Part shown: positions 1-6,232 of the stretch, in pieces | Numbering within the stretch: the stretch's first letter is position 1 | How the letters are laid out: each line of letters opens with the position of its first letter | NCBI GenBank assembly: GCA_937926145.1 | Contig: CALANW010000059.1 | Location: 1 to 6,497 of the forward strand | Direction of reading: 5' to 3' | Length of the DNA: 6,497 bases | Source of the DNA: an uncultured Ruminococcus sp. | Lineage (GTDB): Bacteria; Bacillota; Clostridia; Oscillospirales; Ruminococcaceae | Notes under the pieces: model-generated | What the model was told of the DNA's origin: nothing | Database searches by the model: none | The model's input: only the letters and a program-made list of their open reading frames with translations | Program-made: the position numbers and the translations under genes

Positions 1-1
1 G

Positions 2-46
2 GAAATGGGACGAACTGCAAAAAAGTTCGGAAAACCTGCCTTTTAA
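2..46 (+). CDS. Possible C-terminal end of an upstream gene (partial)
   Basis: One forward frame is open from base 2 and stops at the TAA at 44-46, reading EMGRTAKKFGKPAF. The base composition turns strongly AT-rich just after this stop, as expected at a gene end. A second forward frame (from base 3, reading KWDELQKSSENLPF and on to a TAA at 60-62) is equally open, so the true frame cannot be settled from so few codons. I do not recognise either tail, and the gene may not exist on this strand at all. Confidence 0.25.
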   Translation, partial: EMGRTAKKFGKPAF

Positions 47-85
47 TACTATTTTTAATTAAAAAAAGCAGATTGAAAATAGTAT
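46..85 (+). repeat. AT-rich inverted repeat (15-bp potential hairpin) before the M16 operon
   Basis: Bases 46-60 can pair with 71-85: ten perfect pairs at the outer end (ATACTATTTT with AAAATAGTAT), then five more of which two are G-U, leaving a ten-base A-rich loop at 61-70. There is no T-run after the 3' arm, so it is a poor intrinsic terminator for an upstream gene. It ends 15 bases before the ribosome binding site of the first M16 gene. It could be a protein-binding operator or an RNA structure, and the sequence does not decide between them. Confidence 0.5.
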
Positions 86-88
86 AAA
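59..88 (+). promoter_or_regulatory. Weak candidate promoter for the M16-lgt-folD operon
   Basis: TATAAA at 83-88 matches five of six bases of a sigma-A -10 box. TTAAAA at 59-64 matches four of six bases of a -35 box, with an 18-base spacer. Transcription would start near base 95, leaving a very short leader before the ribosome binding site at 101. Both boxes overlap the inverted repeat at 46-85, so a protein bound there could block it. The match is modest in very AT-rich DNA. The operon may instead be read from a promoter outside the window. Confidence 0.22.
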
Positions 89-100
89 TCAATTTTAAAT

Positions 101-104
101 GGAG
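101..104 (+). promoter_or_regulatory. Ribosome binding site GGAG that decides a TTG start
   Basis: GGAG at 101-104 lies eight bases before the TTG at 113-115, a normal spacing. The in-frame GTG at 104 overlaps this site and could not use it. The ATG at 109-111 is out of frame with the gene. The TTG is therefore the best start. Confidence 0.6.
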
Positions 105-112
105 TGATATGT

Positions 113-1390
113 TTGAAGATCAGCTATAAACGCGAAAAAATAGCGGACGGGATACATTTCAATTCTATCCGCAACCAAAGCCTTAAAACAAACAGTATTG
201 TTGTGAACCTTATATCTCCGCTTTCCGAAGATACGGCTTCACTCAATGCTTCTGCTTCTTATATTCTTACCGACAGCAGCAGAGAATATCCGACGCTCGT
301 TGCAATAAGCCAGAAACTTGAAGAACTTTACGGTGCCGGACTTAAAGGCGCAGTCCTTCGTGCAGGCGACAATCAGTTCGTTTCAATAATCAGTTCCTGC
401 ATCAATGACCGTTATACATTTGACAAGGAAGAGATCACCGAAGATCTTGCAAGAGTTACTCTTGGCTGTATCCTTGACCCGAACCTTGATGAAAACGGTT
501 TTTATGCGCCTGATTTTGCACTCAAAAAGCAGGAACTTCTTGATGATATCGACGCAGTTATCAACGAAAAGCGTTCGTATGCTCTTCAGCGCGCAGGAAA
601 GATAATATACAAAGGTGAGCCTGCCGCAGTATCGGTAAAAGGCGAGCGTGAAAGTGCAGAAAAAATAACGGCTTCGACTTCTTACGAGCAGTATAAAAAT
701 CTTCTCAAAACCGCACAGATCGAAGTTTTCTTTGTCGGTGCAGACGAACCCAAGGGCATAAAGGAATCTATATGCGAAAGCTTTGCAAAGCTTGACCGTG
801 ATTACAAAGGCGAAGTTAAAACAAAACGTTCCGCTGTTAAAGCTTCTCCCGAAGAGTTCACCGATGAACTGGAAGTTGCTCAGTGCAAAATGGTTCTTGC
901 ATTTAAGTCAGACAGTACAAATCGCCGTGCTGTAAAGCTTATGAATGCAGTATTCGGTGCAACACCGTTCTCAAAGCTTTTCCTTAACGTTCGTGAAAAA
1001 ATGAGCCTTTGCTATTACTGCTCGTCGAATTATAACGATATGAAGGGCGTTATCACTGTTGACAGCGGCGTTGAAAAGGCAAATATTGAAAAAGCCAAGG
1101 CTGAAATAATCCGCCAGTTCGAGCTTATGCAGAAAGGCGAGTTTGATGAAAAGGAGATAAACGAAGCACGTCTTGCTGTTATCAACGGTTTGCGCAGCGT
1201 AAATGACAGTGCAGCAACGCTTGTAAGCTGGTATATGTCGCAGATCTTCCTCGGCACGGAGCTTTCACCCGAAGATGAAATAGAACTTCTTGAAAAGGTA
1301 ACGAAAGAGGATATTGTTGAAGCTGCGAAGTCATTCAAGCTTGACACGGTTTATGTCCTCAAAGGAAAGGAGAGTGCCGAAAATGAATAA
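113..1390 (+). CDS. yfmF: M16 peptidase-like protein, YmfF/YfmF type (non-catalytic partner)
   Basis: This is a 425-residue protein of the M16 (insulinase/pitrilysin) family, of the kind called YmfF in Bacillus subtilis and YfmF in some databases. There it is named as associated with 5-aminopentanol modification of elongation factor P. No HxxEH zinc motif is present. The place where it would fall reads LNASASYILTDSSREYPT (from about residue 44), followed by the LEELYGA segment typical of this subfamily. The C-terminal M16 domain is well kept: FGATPFSKLFLNVREKMSLCYY at about 281-302 carries the Arg/Tyr pair (R294, Y301) that binds substrate in split M16 enzymes. There is no signal peptide or membrane segment, so it is probably cytoplasmic. 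The start is the TTG at 113, read with GGAG at 101-104; a GTG at 104 would add three residues. Its end overlaps the next gene by 8 bases. It probably forms a heterodimer with that product. The family call is firm; the EF-P link is by name only. Confidence 0.88.
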   Translation: MKISYKREKIADGIHFNSIRNQSLKTNSIVVNLISPLSEDTASLNASASYILTDSSREYPTLVAISQKLEELYGAGLKGAVLRAGDNQFVSIISSCINDRYTFDKEEITEDLARVTLGCILDPNLDENGFYAPDFALKKQELLDDIDAVINEKRSYALQRAGKIIYKGEPAAVSVKGERESAEKITASTSYEQYKNLLKTAQIEVFFVGADEPKGIKESICESFAKLDRDYKGEVKTKRSAVKASPEEFTDELEVAQCKMVLAFKSDSTNRRAVKLMNAVFGATPFSKLFLNVREKMSLCYYCSSNYNDMKGVITVDSGVEKANIEKAKAEIIRQFELMQKGEFDEKEINEARLAVINGLRSVNDSAATLVSWYMSQIFLGTELSPEDEIELLEKVTKEDIVEAAKSFKLDTVYVLKGKESAENE

Positions 1391-2675
1391 GGAAGTCATC
1401 AAAAACGCCCGCACAGGTGAAGAATACACTCTTATCAAGCACCCGACGGGACTTGATATCTACGTTTGGAAAATGGACAATTTCAGCACGACACACGCTC
1501 TTTTCGGAACAAAATACGGCTCTATAAACACAAAATTCAAGACAAAAAATGACCCTGATTTTATAACCGTACCGAACGGTATTGCTCATTATCTCGAACA
1601 CAAGCTTTTTGAGAATGAGGATTGCGATGTTTTTAGCCTTTATGCGAAAACGGGTGCTTCTGCAAACGCTTATACCTCGTTCGACAGAACTTGTTATCTT
1701 TTTACAACAACAAACAATGTTTATGAATCACTTGAAATACTGCTCAACTTCGTGCAGTCGCCTTATTTCACTGAGGAAACCGTCCGCAAAGAGCAGGGCA
1801 TTATCGGTCAGGAAATAAGAATGTATGACGACAATGCAGGCTGGAGAGTTTTCTTCAATATGCTTCAGGGAATGTATCATAATCACCCTGTAAAGATCGA
1901 TATTGCAGGAACGGTCGAGAGCATCGCGCAGATAAATGCTGACCTGCTTTACAAGTGCTATTACACTTTCTACAACCTCAACAATATGGTGCTTTCAATA
2001 GCAGGAAATGTTGATGTTGACAAGGTTCTTGAAGTTTGCGACAAGTGCCTTAAGCAGAATGAAAATATCGAACTTGAAACTGCATTTGAGGACGAACCCG
2101 ACAGCGTATGCGAAAAGGAAGTCGTTCAGAAGCTTGAAATTGCAATGCCTATGTTCAATATCGGCTTCAAGGCAAAGCCTGAAAGTGGACTTGCTGCACT
2201 CAAAGCAGAAATAGAAACCAATTTTGTTCTTTCGCTCATCGCAAATGAAAGCTCAGAATTCTATAAAAAGCTTTATGATGAGGGAATAATCAACTCGACC
2301 TTCTACAGCGAAGTATTCTGCGGCGACGGATATTTCTGCTCAATATTCGGCGGTGAAGCCCGTGACCCACGTCTTGTCCGTGACAAGATAATTGAAGAAG
2401 TTGAGCGCTGCAAGCGTGAAGGACTTGATGAAAGCCGCTTCAGCACTATAAAAAAGGCGTATTACGGTTCGCTTATCAAGGGACTTGATGATGCTGAAAA
2501 CCTTGCAACAATAATGCTCAATAATGGTATGGAGGGACTTTCCGCATTCGACAGAATTGAAACTGTCGCAAACTGCACATTTGAGGACGTTACAAAACGC
2601 CTTATGACACAGTTCAACACGGAAAATGTTACTCTGTCGATAATTGACCCCGTAAACGGCAGGGAGGATAAGTAA
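1383..2675 (+). CDS. yfmH: M16 zinc metallopeptidase, YmfH/YfmH type (catalytic partner)
   Basis: This is a 430-residue M16 family metallopeptidase of the YmfH (YfmH) type. The zinc site is intact: HYLEH at residues 69-73 gives the two histidines and the catalytic glutamate E72. E144 in the segment RKEQGIIGQEIRM is the expected third ligand, 71 residues further on. The downstream GASANAYTSFDRTCY segment (91-105) is also typical of the family. The region matching the Arg/Tyr site of the C-terminal domain reads FYKKLYDEGIINS (293-305) and has no arginine at the key place, which complements the preceding gene. No signal peptide is seen, so it should be a cytosolic peptidase acting on short or unfolded peptides. 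The ATG at 1383 is chosen because AGGAG at 1368-1372 sits ten bases before it; a longer frame opening at 1314 would lie far inside the previous gene. It overlaps that gene by 8 bases and lgt by 1. The substrate is unknown. Confidence 0.9.
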   Translation: MNKEVIKNARTGEEYTLIKHPTGLDIYVWKMDNFSTTHALFGTKYGSINTKFKTKNDPDFITVPNGIAHYLEHKLFENEDCDVFSLYAKTGASANAYTSFDRTCYLFTTTNNVYESLEILLNFVQSPYFTEETVRKEQGIIGQEIRMYDDNAGWRVFFNMLQGMYHNHPVKIDIAGTVESIAQINADLLYKCYYTFYNLNNMVLSIAGNVDVDKVLEVCDKCLKQNENIELETAFEDEPDSVCEKEVVQKLEIAMPMFNIGFKAKPESGLAALKAEIETNFVLSLIANESSEFYKKLYDEGIINSTFYSEVFCGDGYFCSIFGGEARDPRLVRDKIIEEVERCKREGLDESRFSTIKKAYYGSLIKGLDDAENLATIMLNNGMEGLSAFDRIETVANCTFEDVTKRLMTQFNTENVTLSIIDPVNGREDK

Positions 2676-3727
2676 TGACTAACGCAGAATGGAACACCCT
2701 ATCGTTTCCGAAGCTTGGCATTGAACTGCCCGTTTACAGCACTGCTTTTACTGTTTTCGGTATTGAAGTAAAGTGGTACGGAATAATGATCGGTTTGGGT
2801 CTTTTGCTCGCGGTGATCTATTGTTTCAGACGAATGAAAGATGCAGGCATTGATTCCGACAAGGCAACGGACGCAGTATTCGGCGGATTTATCGGTGCAA
2901 TAATCGGCGCTCGCCTTTACTATGTTTTTATGATGTGGGACGAATACAAGGGCGATATCAAAGCTATTTTTTCGGTAAGGGACGGTGGACTTGCTATTTA
3001 CGGCGGACTTATCGGTGCGCTCCTTGTCGGATTGATAATCGCAAAGATAAAGAAAGTAAAGCTTCTTCCGCTGCTTGATCTTGCAGGAATGGGATTCCTT
3101 ATCGGTCAGACATTCGGACGTTGGGGAAACTTCTTCAACCACGAATGTTTTGGAAGCAACACAACGCTTCCGTGGGGAATGACAAGTCCGAGGATCGCGG
3201 CAGCACTCAAAGCCAATGCTGACAGCATCTACAGCTCAACGGGCGTAACTGTTGACCCGACTATGCCTGTTCACCCTTGCTTTTTATATGAATCATTGTG
3301 GTGTCTTATCGGTTTTCTGATACTTCATTTCTATTATAAGCACAGAAAGTTTGACGGCGAAATTTTCGCAATGTATGTTTTCTGGTATGGACTTGGAAGA
3401 TTCTTTATCGAGGGTCTGCGCACAGACAGCCTTATGGTCGGACATCTGAGAATTTCCCAGTTTGTTGCAGCTGTAAGCGTTATTGCGGCATTGATCGTTA
3501 TAATCGCCGCACGTTCAAAGATAAAGCAGAACGGCGGCTGCACACTGTATAAGGATACAGAAGAATCAAAGGCTATACTTGCCGAAGCAGAGCGCAGAAA
3601 TGCTGAATATGACAAAAAGCGCGCCGAAAAGAAACACAAAAAAGAATCATCAGAGGAAAAGCTTGATCCTAAAGACAGATTAACTGATGATGAAACGGAG
3701 GATAACGAAAATGGTAAAGATAATTGA
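2675..3727 (+). CDS. lgt: Prolipoprotein diacylglyceryl transferase
   Basis: Lgt moves the diacylglyceryl group of phosphatidylglycerol onto the lipobox cysteine of prelipoproteins, the first step of lipoprotein maturation in the cytoplasmic membrane. Several hydrophobic segments (about 35-51, 65-86, 107-123, 133-147, 208-222, 231-247, 260-279) fit its multi-helix fold. The signature GRWGNFFNHECFG at 148-160 aligns R149, N152 and G160 with E. coli R143, N146 and G154. GGLAIYGGLIG (104-114), HPCFLYE (200-206) and GLGRFFIEGLR (239-249, with R242 for E. coli R239) are also present. Tyr109 stands where E. coli has the histidine H103, which to my recall is common in Firmicutes. A charged tail of about 70 residues (281-350, rich in Lys and Glu) extends past the usual core and probably faces the cytoplasm. 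The start ATG shares one base with the preceding stop (TAATG), with AGGGAGG at 2661-2667. The last 17 bases overlap folD. Confidence 0.96.
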   Translation: MTNAEWNTLSFPKLGIELPVYSTAFTVFGIEVKWYGIMIGLGLLLAVIYCFRRMKDAGIDSDKATDAVFGGFIGAIIGARLYYVFMMWDEYKGDIKAIFSVRDGGLAIYGGLIGALLVGLIIAKIKKVKLLPLLDLAGMGFLIGQTFGRWGNFFNHECFGSNTTLPWGMTSPRIAAALKANADSIYSSTGVTVDPTMPVHPCFLYESLWCLIGFLILHFYYKHRKFDGEIFAMYVFWYGLGRFFIEGLRTDSLMVGHLRISQFVAAVSVIAALIVIIAARSKIKQNGGCTLYKDTEESKAILAEAERRNAEYDKKRAEKKHKKESSEEKLDPKDRLTDDETEDNENGKDN

Positions 3728-4565
3728 CGGAAAGGCAATTTCCGCAGCAGTAAAGGAACAGGTCAGAGTTGAAGCCGAACAGCTCAAAGAAAAGGGCATC
3801 AGCATCGGATTGGCTGTTGTTATCGTTGGAAACAACCCTGCTTCAAGAGTATATGTAAATAACAAGAAGAAAGCCTGCGAGGTAGTAGGCTTTGAATCGT
3901 TCGAGTATGCTCTTCCCGAGGAAACAACTCAGGAAGAACTTATTGAGCTTGTAAAGAAGCTCAACGTCGATGAAAAGGTAAACGGAATCCTTGTTCAGCT
4001 TCCTCTTCCAAAGCATATTGACGAAACCGCAGTGATAAACACTATCGTTCCCGAAAAGGACGTTGACGCTTTCCACCCCGAAAATGTCGGACACATTATG
4101 ATAGGCGACTACAAGTTCCTGCCGTGTACACCTGCGGGCGTTATTGAGATGCTCGATCAGAGCGGTATTTCAGTTGACGGAAAGAACTGCGTTGTTATCG
4201 GCAGAAGCAACATCGTGGGCAAACCAATGTCAATGCTTCTTTTGAAGAAAAACGGAACTGTTACTATCTGTCATTCGCACACAAAGAATCTTGCCGAGAT
4301 ATGCAGAACAGCTGATATCCTCGTTGCGGCTGTCGGAAAGGCAAACTTCGTTACAGCTGATATGATAAAAGAGGGTGCAGTTGTTATCGATGTTGGTATG
4401 AACCGCCTTGACAATGGCAAGCTCTGCGGAGATGTTGATTATAATGACTGCTTTGACAAGGCAGGCTACATAACTCCCGTTCCGGGCGGCGTTGGTCCAA
4501 TGACAATTGCAATGCTTATGAAAAACACGCTCACTTCCGCAAAAAAGAAAAACGGTATTGAATAA
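3711..4565 (+). CDS. folD: Bifunctional methylenetetrahydrofolate dehydrogenase / methenyltetrahydrofolate cyclohydrolase
   Basis: FolD oxidises 5,10-methylene-tetrahydrofolate with NADP+ and hydrolyses the product to 10-formyl-tetrahydrofolate, supplying one-carbon units for purines and initiator fMet-tRNA in the cytosol. The 284 residues match the usual family length. The N-terminal catalytic domain has NPASRVYVNNK (42-52), with Y48 and catalytic K52 in the YVxxK motif. It also has VQLPLP (95-100) and PEKDVDAFHP (114-123), including the folate-binding aspartate. The Rossmann NADP domain has PCTPAG (138-143) and VIGRSNIVGKPM (162-173). TPVPGGVGPMTIAML (255-269) closes the fold. The ATG at 3711 is chosen over an upstream in-frame ATG at 3687 because CGGAGG at 3696-3701 sits nine bases before it and family members begin with this MVKIIDGK-like sequence. 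It overlaps lgt by 17 bases, so it is probably translationally coupled to it. The stop lies seven bases before a strong hairpin. Confidence 0.97.
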   Translation: MVKIIDGKAISAAVKEQVRVEAEQLKEKGISIGLAVVIVGNNPASRVYVNNKKKACEVVGFESFEYALPEETTQEELIELVKKLNVDEKVNGILVQLPLPKHIDETAVINTIVPEKDVDAFHPENVGHIMIGDYKFLPCTPAGVIEMLDQSGISVDGKNCVVIGRSNIVGKPMSMLLLKKNGTVTICHSHTKNLAEICRTADILVAAVGKANFVTADMIKEGAVVIDVGMNRLDNGKLCGDVDYNDCFDKAGYITPVPGGVGPMTIAMLMKNTLTSAKKKNGIE

Positions 4566-4572
4566 AAGAACA

Positions 4573-4610
4573 CCTCCCTTGGCAAGAATATTGTCAAGGG
4601 AGGATCTTTT
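4573..4610 (+). terminator. Probable intrinsic terminator after folD, overlapping the next gene's ribosome binding site
   Basis: Bases 4573-4585 pair with 4591-4603 in a 13-bp stem (CCTCCCTTGGCAA with TTGTCAAGGGAGG, one G-U pair) around the five-base loop GAATA. The T-rich run TCTTTT at 4605-4610 follows, and it can also pair with AAAAGA at 4564-4569. The stem starts seven bases after the folD stop. On the minus strand the G-U pair becomes a C-A mismatch, so the plus direction is favoured. The unusual point is that the 3' arm contains the only ribosome binding site for the gene starting at 4611. Confidence 0.72.
4597..4603 (+). promoter_or_regulatory. Ribosome binding site AGGGAGG inside a hairpin arm
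   Basis: AGGGAGG lies seven bases before the ATG at 4611 and is a near-perfect match to the 16S rRNA tail. All seven bases are paired in the 4573-4603 stem, so the site would be hidden in any folded transcript that includes the stem. It fixes ATG 4611 as the start of the penicillin-binding protein. Confidence 0.75.
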
Positions 4611-6203
4611 ATGCAAAGAAAAATCACAGCGGTGAATTTTGCCGCTTTTTTTACAGCTTTATTTCTTATTATAAGAATTGCAGTTATAGATAATGACACC
4701 AAAGTCCTTGAAGCGGCATCGGGCAGGGGAAGGTACGTCCTTTCGGACAAGTGTGAATACGCATCGATATACGACAGAAACGGTCAAAGGCTTAGCAATC
4801 GAAGCGTTGAATATGTCGCTGTTCTTGACCCACATAATGTTAATTCACTCAACGCGGCGAAGTACGCTTGTGATTCGGAGGCGCTCCATAACGGAATGTC
4901 GGGAAATCTTCCTTTTTTCTGCAAAGTGACTTCAGAAAATATACAAAACGTTGTTGTTTTTCGCAGATATATTCGGACGGAAAGCTCGCAGCCTGCGCGG
5001 CATTTGGTAGGTTATACCTCGGATGGCAGAGGGATTTGCGGTATCGAACTTGCTTATGACGATTTTCTTCGTGGGAATTACACGGAAAACCGAGCGGTAT
5101 TCAGCGTAGACGCAATGGGCTCTGTTCTTGAAGGAATGATTTCCGAAAAGACTATCCCAAAGGAAATGGAGAGCGGAGTGATAACAACGCTTGACCTTGA
5201 TATTCAGACAATTACCGAAAATGCTTTCCGAAAATCGGGATATAAAAAGGGTGCGGCGGTGGTCATGGATATAAAAAGCGGTGATATCCTTGCCTGCGCC
5301 AGCTTTCCCGAATTTGATCCGCAGAATCTTGCCGCAAGCCTTGAAAACGAGGATTCGCCGTTCATAAATAGGGCGTTTTCAGCATACAGTGTTGGTTCGA
5401 TATTCAAGCTTGTAACGGCTTCCGCCGCGCTTGAATCGGGGATAAGCGAAGATTTTTCCTATACCTGCGACGGCTCAATAGACATTGACGGGCAGGTCTT
5501 CAACTGTCATAAATGGGGCGGTCACGGCGAAATATCAATGGAAGAAGCAATGGTAAGCTCCTGCAATCCTTATTTTATAGTTTTGAGCGAAACGCTGTCG
5601 CCGAAAATTTTACACGATACAGCCAAAAAGCTTGGTTTCGGTGAAGAATTTGAATTTGCCGAGGGAATATATTCTCAAAGCGGATATCTTCCCTCGGAGC
5701 GTGAGCTTTCTGTCAAGGCGGAAAAGGGAAATTTTTCATTCGGACAGGGAAAGCTTACTGCAACGCCTTTACAGATATGCAGGCTGACCTGTGCGATTGC
5801 AAATAACGGAATTATGCCGCAGGCAAGGCTTATCAATGCACTTCGTGATGAAAATGGAATCGAAACAGCAGTCAATTCAACGAAAAGCGAGCGTGTAATG
5901 TCCTGTCTTACGGCGCAGAAACTTAAAAAATATATGAATGGCGTTGTGAACGCTCCAAATTCGTTCTCATATTCGGAACTGATAAGCTGTGCAGGCAAAA
6001 CATCGACCGCACAGACGGGAAGATACACTGCTGACGGAAAAGAGATAATGAATTGCTGGTTTACGGGCTATTTTCCGTGCGATTCGCCGCAGTATGCCGT
6101 AACGATACTTGTTGAGGGCGGAATCTCAGGAAATGTTAGCTGTGGTGGTATTTTTAAAGAGATAGCTGAGAATATATGCAATATAAAAAGCCGGCAGAAA
6201 TGA
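4611..6203 (+). CDS. Class B penicillin-binding protein (peptidoglycan D,D-transpeptidase)
   Basis: This 530-residue protein cross-links peptidoglycan on the outer face of the membrane. One N-terminal membrane anchor (about residues 6-26, after MQRK) precedes a class B PBP N-terminal domain. That domain has YASIYDRNGQRLSNR (50-64) and HLVGYTSDGRGICGIELAYDDFLRGN (131-156), both typical of the FtsI/MrdA/SpoVD group. The transpeptidase domain spans about 190-525. It has the nucleophile box S263-I-F-K266, the S317-C-N319 box and, in place of KTG, K463-T-S465 within AGKTSTAQTG. There is no transglycosylase or PASTA domain, and it is shorter than most FtsI or PBP2 proteins. Whether it serves elongation, division or sporulation cannot be told. 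At least 16 cysteines lie outside the anchor, odd for an exported protein and fitting a strict anaerobe. The start has a strong ribosome binding site. It follows folD by 45 bases across a hairpin and ends in its own terminator. Confidence 0.92.
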   Translation: MQRKITAVNFAAFFTALFLIIRIAVIDNDTKVLEAASGRGRYVLSDKCEYASIYDRNGQRLSNRSVEYVAVLDPHNVNSLNAAKYACDSEALHNGMSGNLPFFCKVTSENIQNVVVFRRYIRTESSQPARHLVGYTSDGRGICGIELAYDDFLRGNYTENRAVFSVDAMGSVLEGMISEKTIPKEMESGVITTLDLDIQTITENAFRKSGYKKGAAVVMDIKSGDILACASFPEFDPQNLAASLENEDSPFINRAFSAYSVGSIFKLVTASAALESGISEDFSYTCDGSIDIDGQVFNCHKWGGHGEISMEEAMVSSCNPYFIVLSETLSPKILHDTAKKLGFGEEFEFAEGIYSQSGYLPSERELSVKAEKGNFSFGQGKLTATPLQICRLTCAIANNGIMPQARLINALRDENGIETAVNSTKSERVMSCLTAQKLKKYMNGVVNAPNSFSYSELISCAGKTSTAQTGRYTADGKEIMNCWFTGYFPCDSPQYAVTILVEGGISGNVSCGGIFKEIAENICNIKSRQK

Positions 6204-6217
6204 ATCTGTCGGCTTTT
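6186..6217 (+). terminator. Intrinsic terminator between convergent genes
   Basis: Bases 6186-6198 (AAAAGCCGGCAGA) pair with 6205-6217 (TCTGTCGGCTTTT) in a 13-bp stem with one G-U pair and a six-base loop that holds the TGA stop of the penicillin-binding protein gene. The T-run at 6214-6217 is part of the stem. Read on the minus strand, the stem also ends in a T-run and lies 16 bases past the stop of the facing gene, so it may end both transcripts. The G-U pair becomes a C-A mismatch in that direction. Confidence 0.82.
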
Positions 6218-6232
6218 GTAGTTATGTATAGA

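Noticed and set aside
11..29. Small inverted repeat CGAACT/AGTTCG with a seven-base loop as a terminator
   Set aside because: Only six base pairs and no T-run directly after it; it also lies in what may be the end of a coding region.
73..101. TTGAAA at 73-78 with TTAAAT or TAAATG near 95-101 as an operon promoter
   Set aside because: Transcription would begin inside or after the ribosome binding site at 101-104, leaving no usable leader.
1314..1382. A longer N-terminus for the YmfH-type peptidase, starting at 1314
   Set aside because: These 23 codons lie wholly within the previous gene in another frame. A good ribosome binding site precedes the ATG at 1383, and the 430-residue length fits the family.
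2699..3142. A 147-codon open frame on the minus strand inside lgt
   Set aside because: The plus strand here encodes the Lgt signature motifs; the antisense frame shows no recognisable domain or start signal.
3334..3738. A 134-codon open frame on the minus strand across the end of lgt
   Set aside because: It is the antisense of well-supported lgt codons, Ser-rich in the way such shadows are. No ribosome binding site or family resemblance was seen.
4408..4445. A perfect TTGACA (4408-4413) and a perfect TATAAT (4440-4445) near the end of folD, as a possible promoter for the PBP gene
   Set aside because: The spacer is 26 bases, far from the usual 16-18. Both fall on ordinary folD codons (Leu-Asp and Asp-Tyr-Asn). 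A second TTGACA at 4453-4458 has no -10 box at the right distance.
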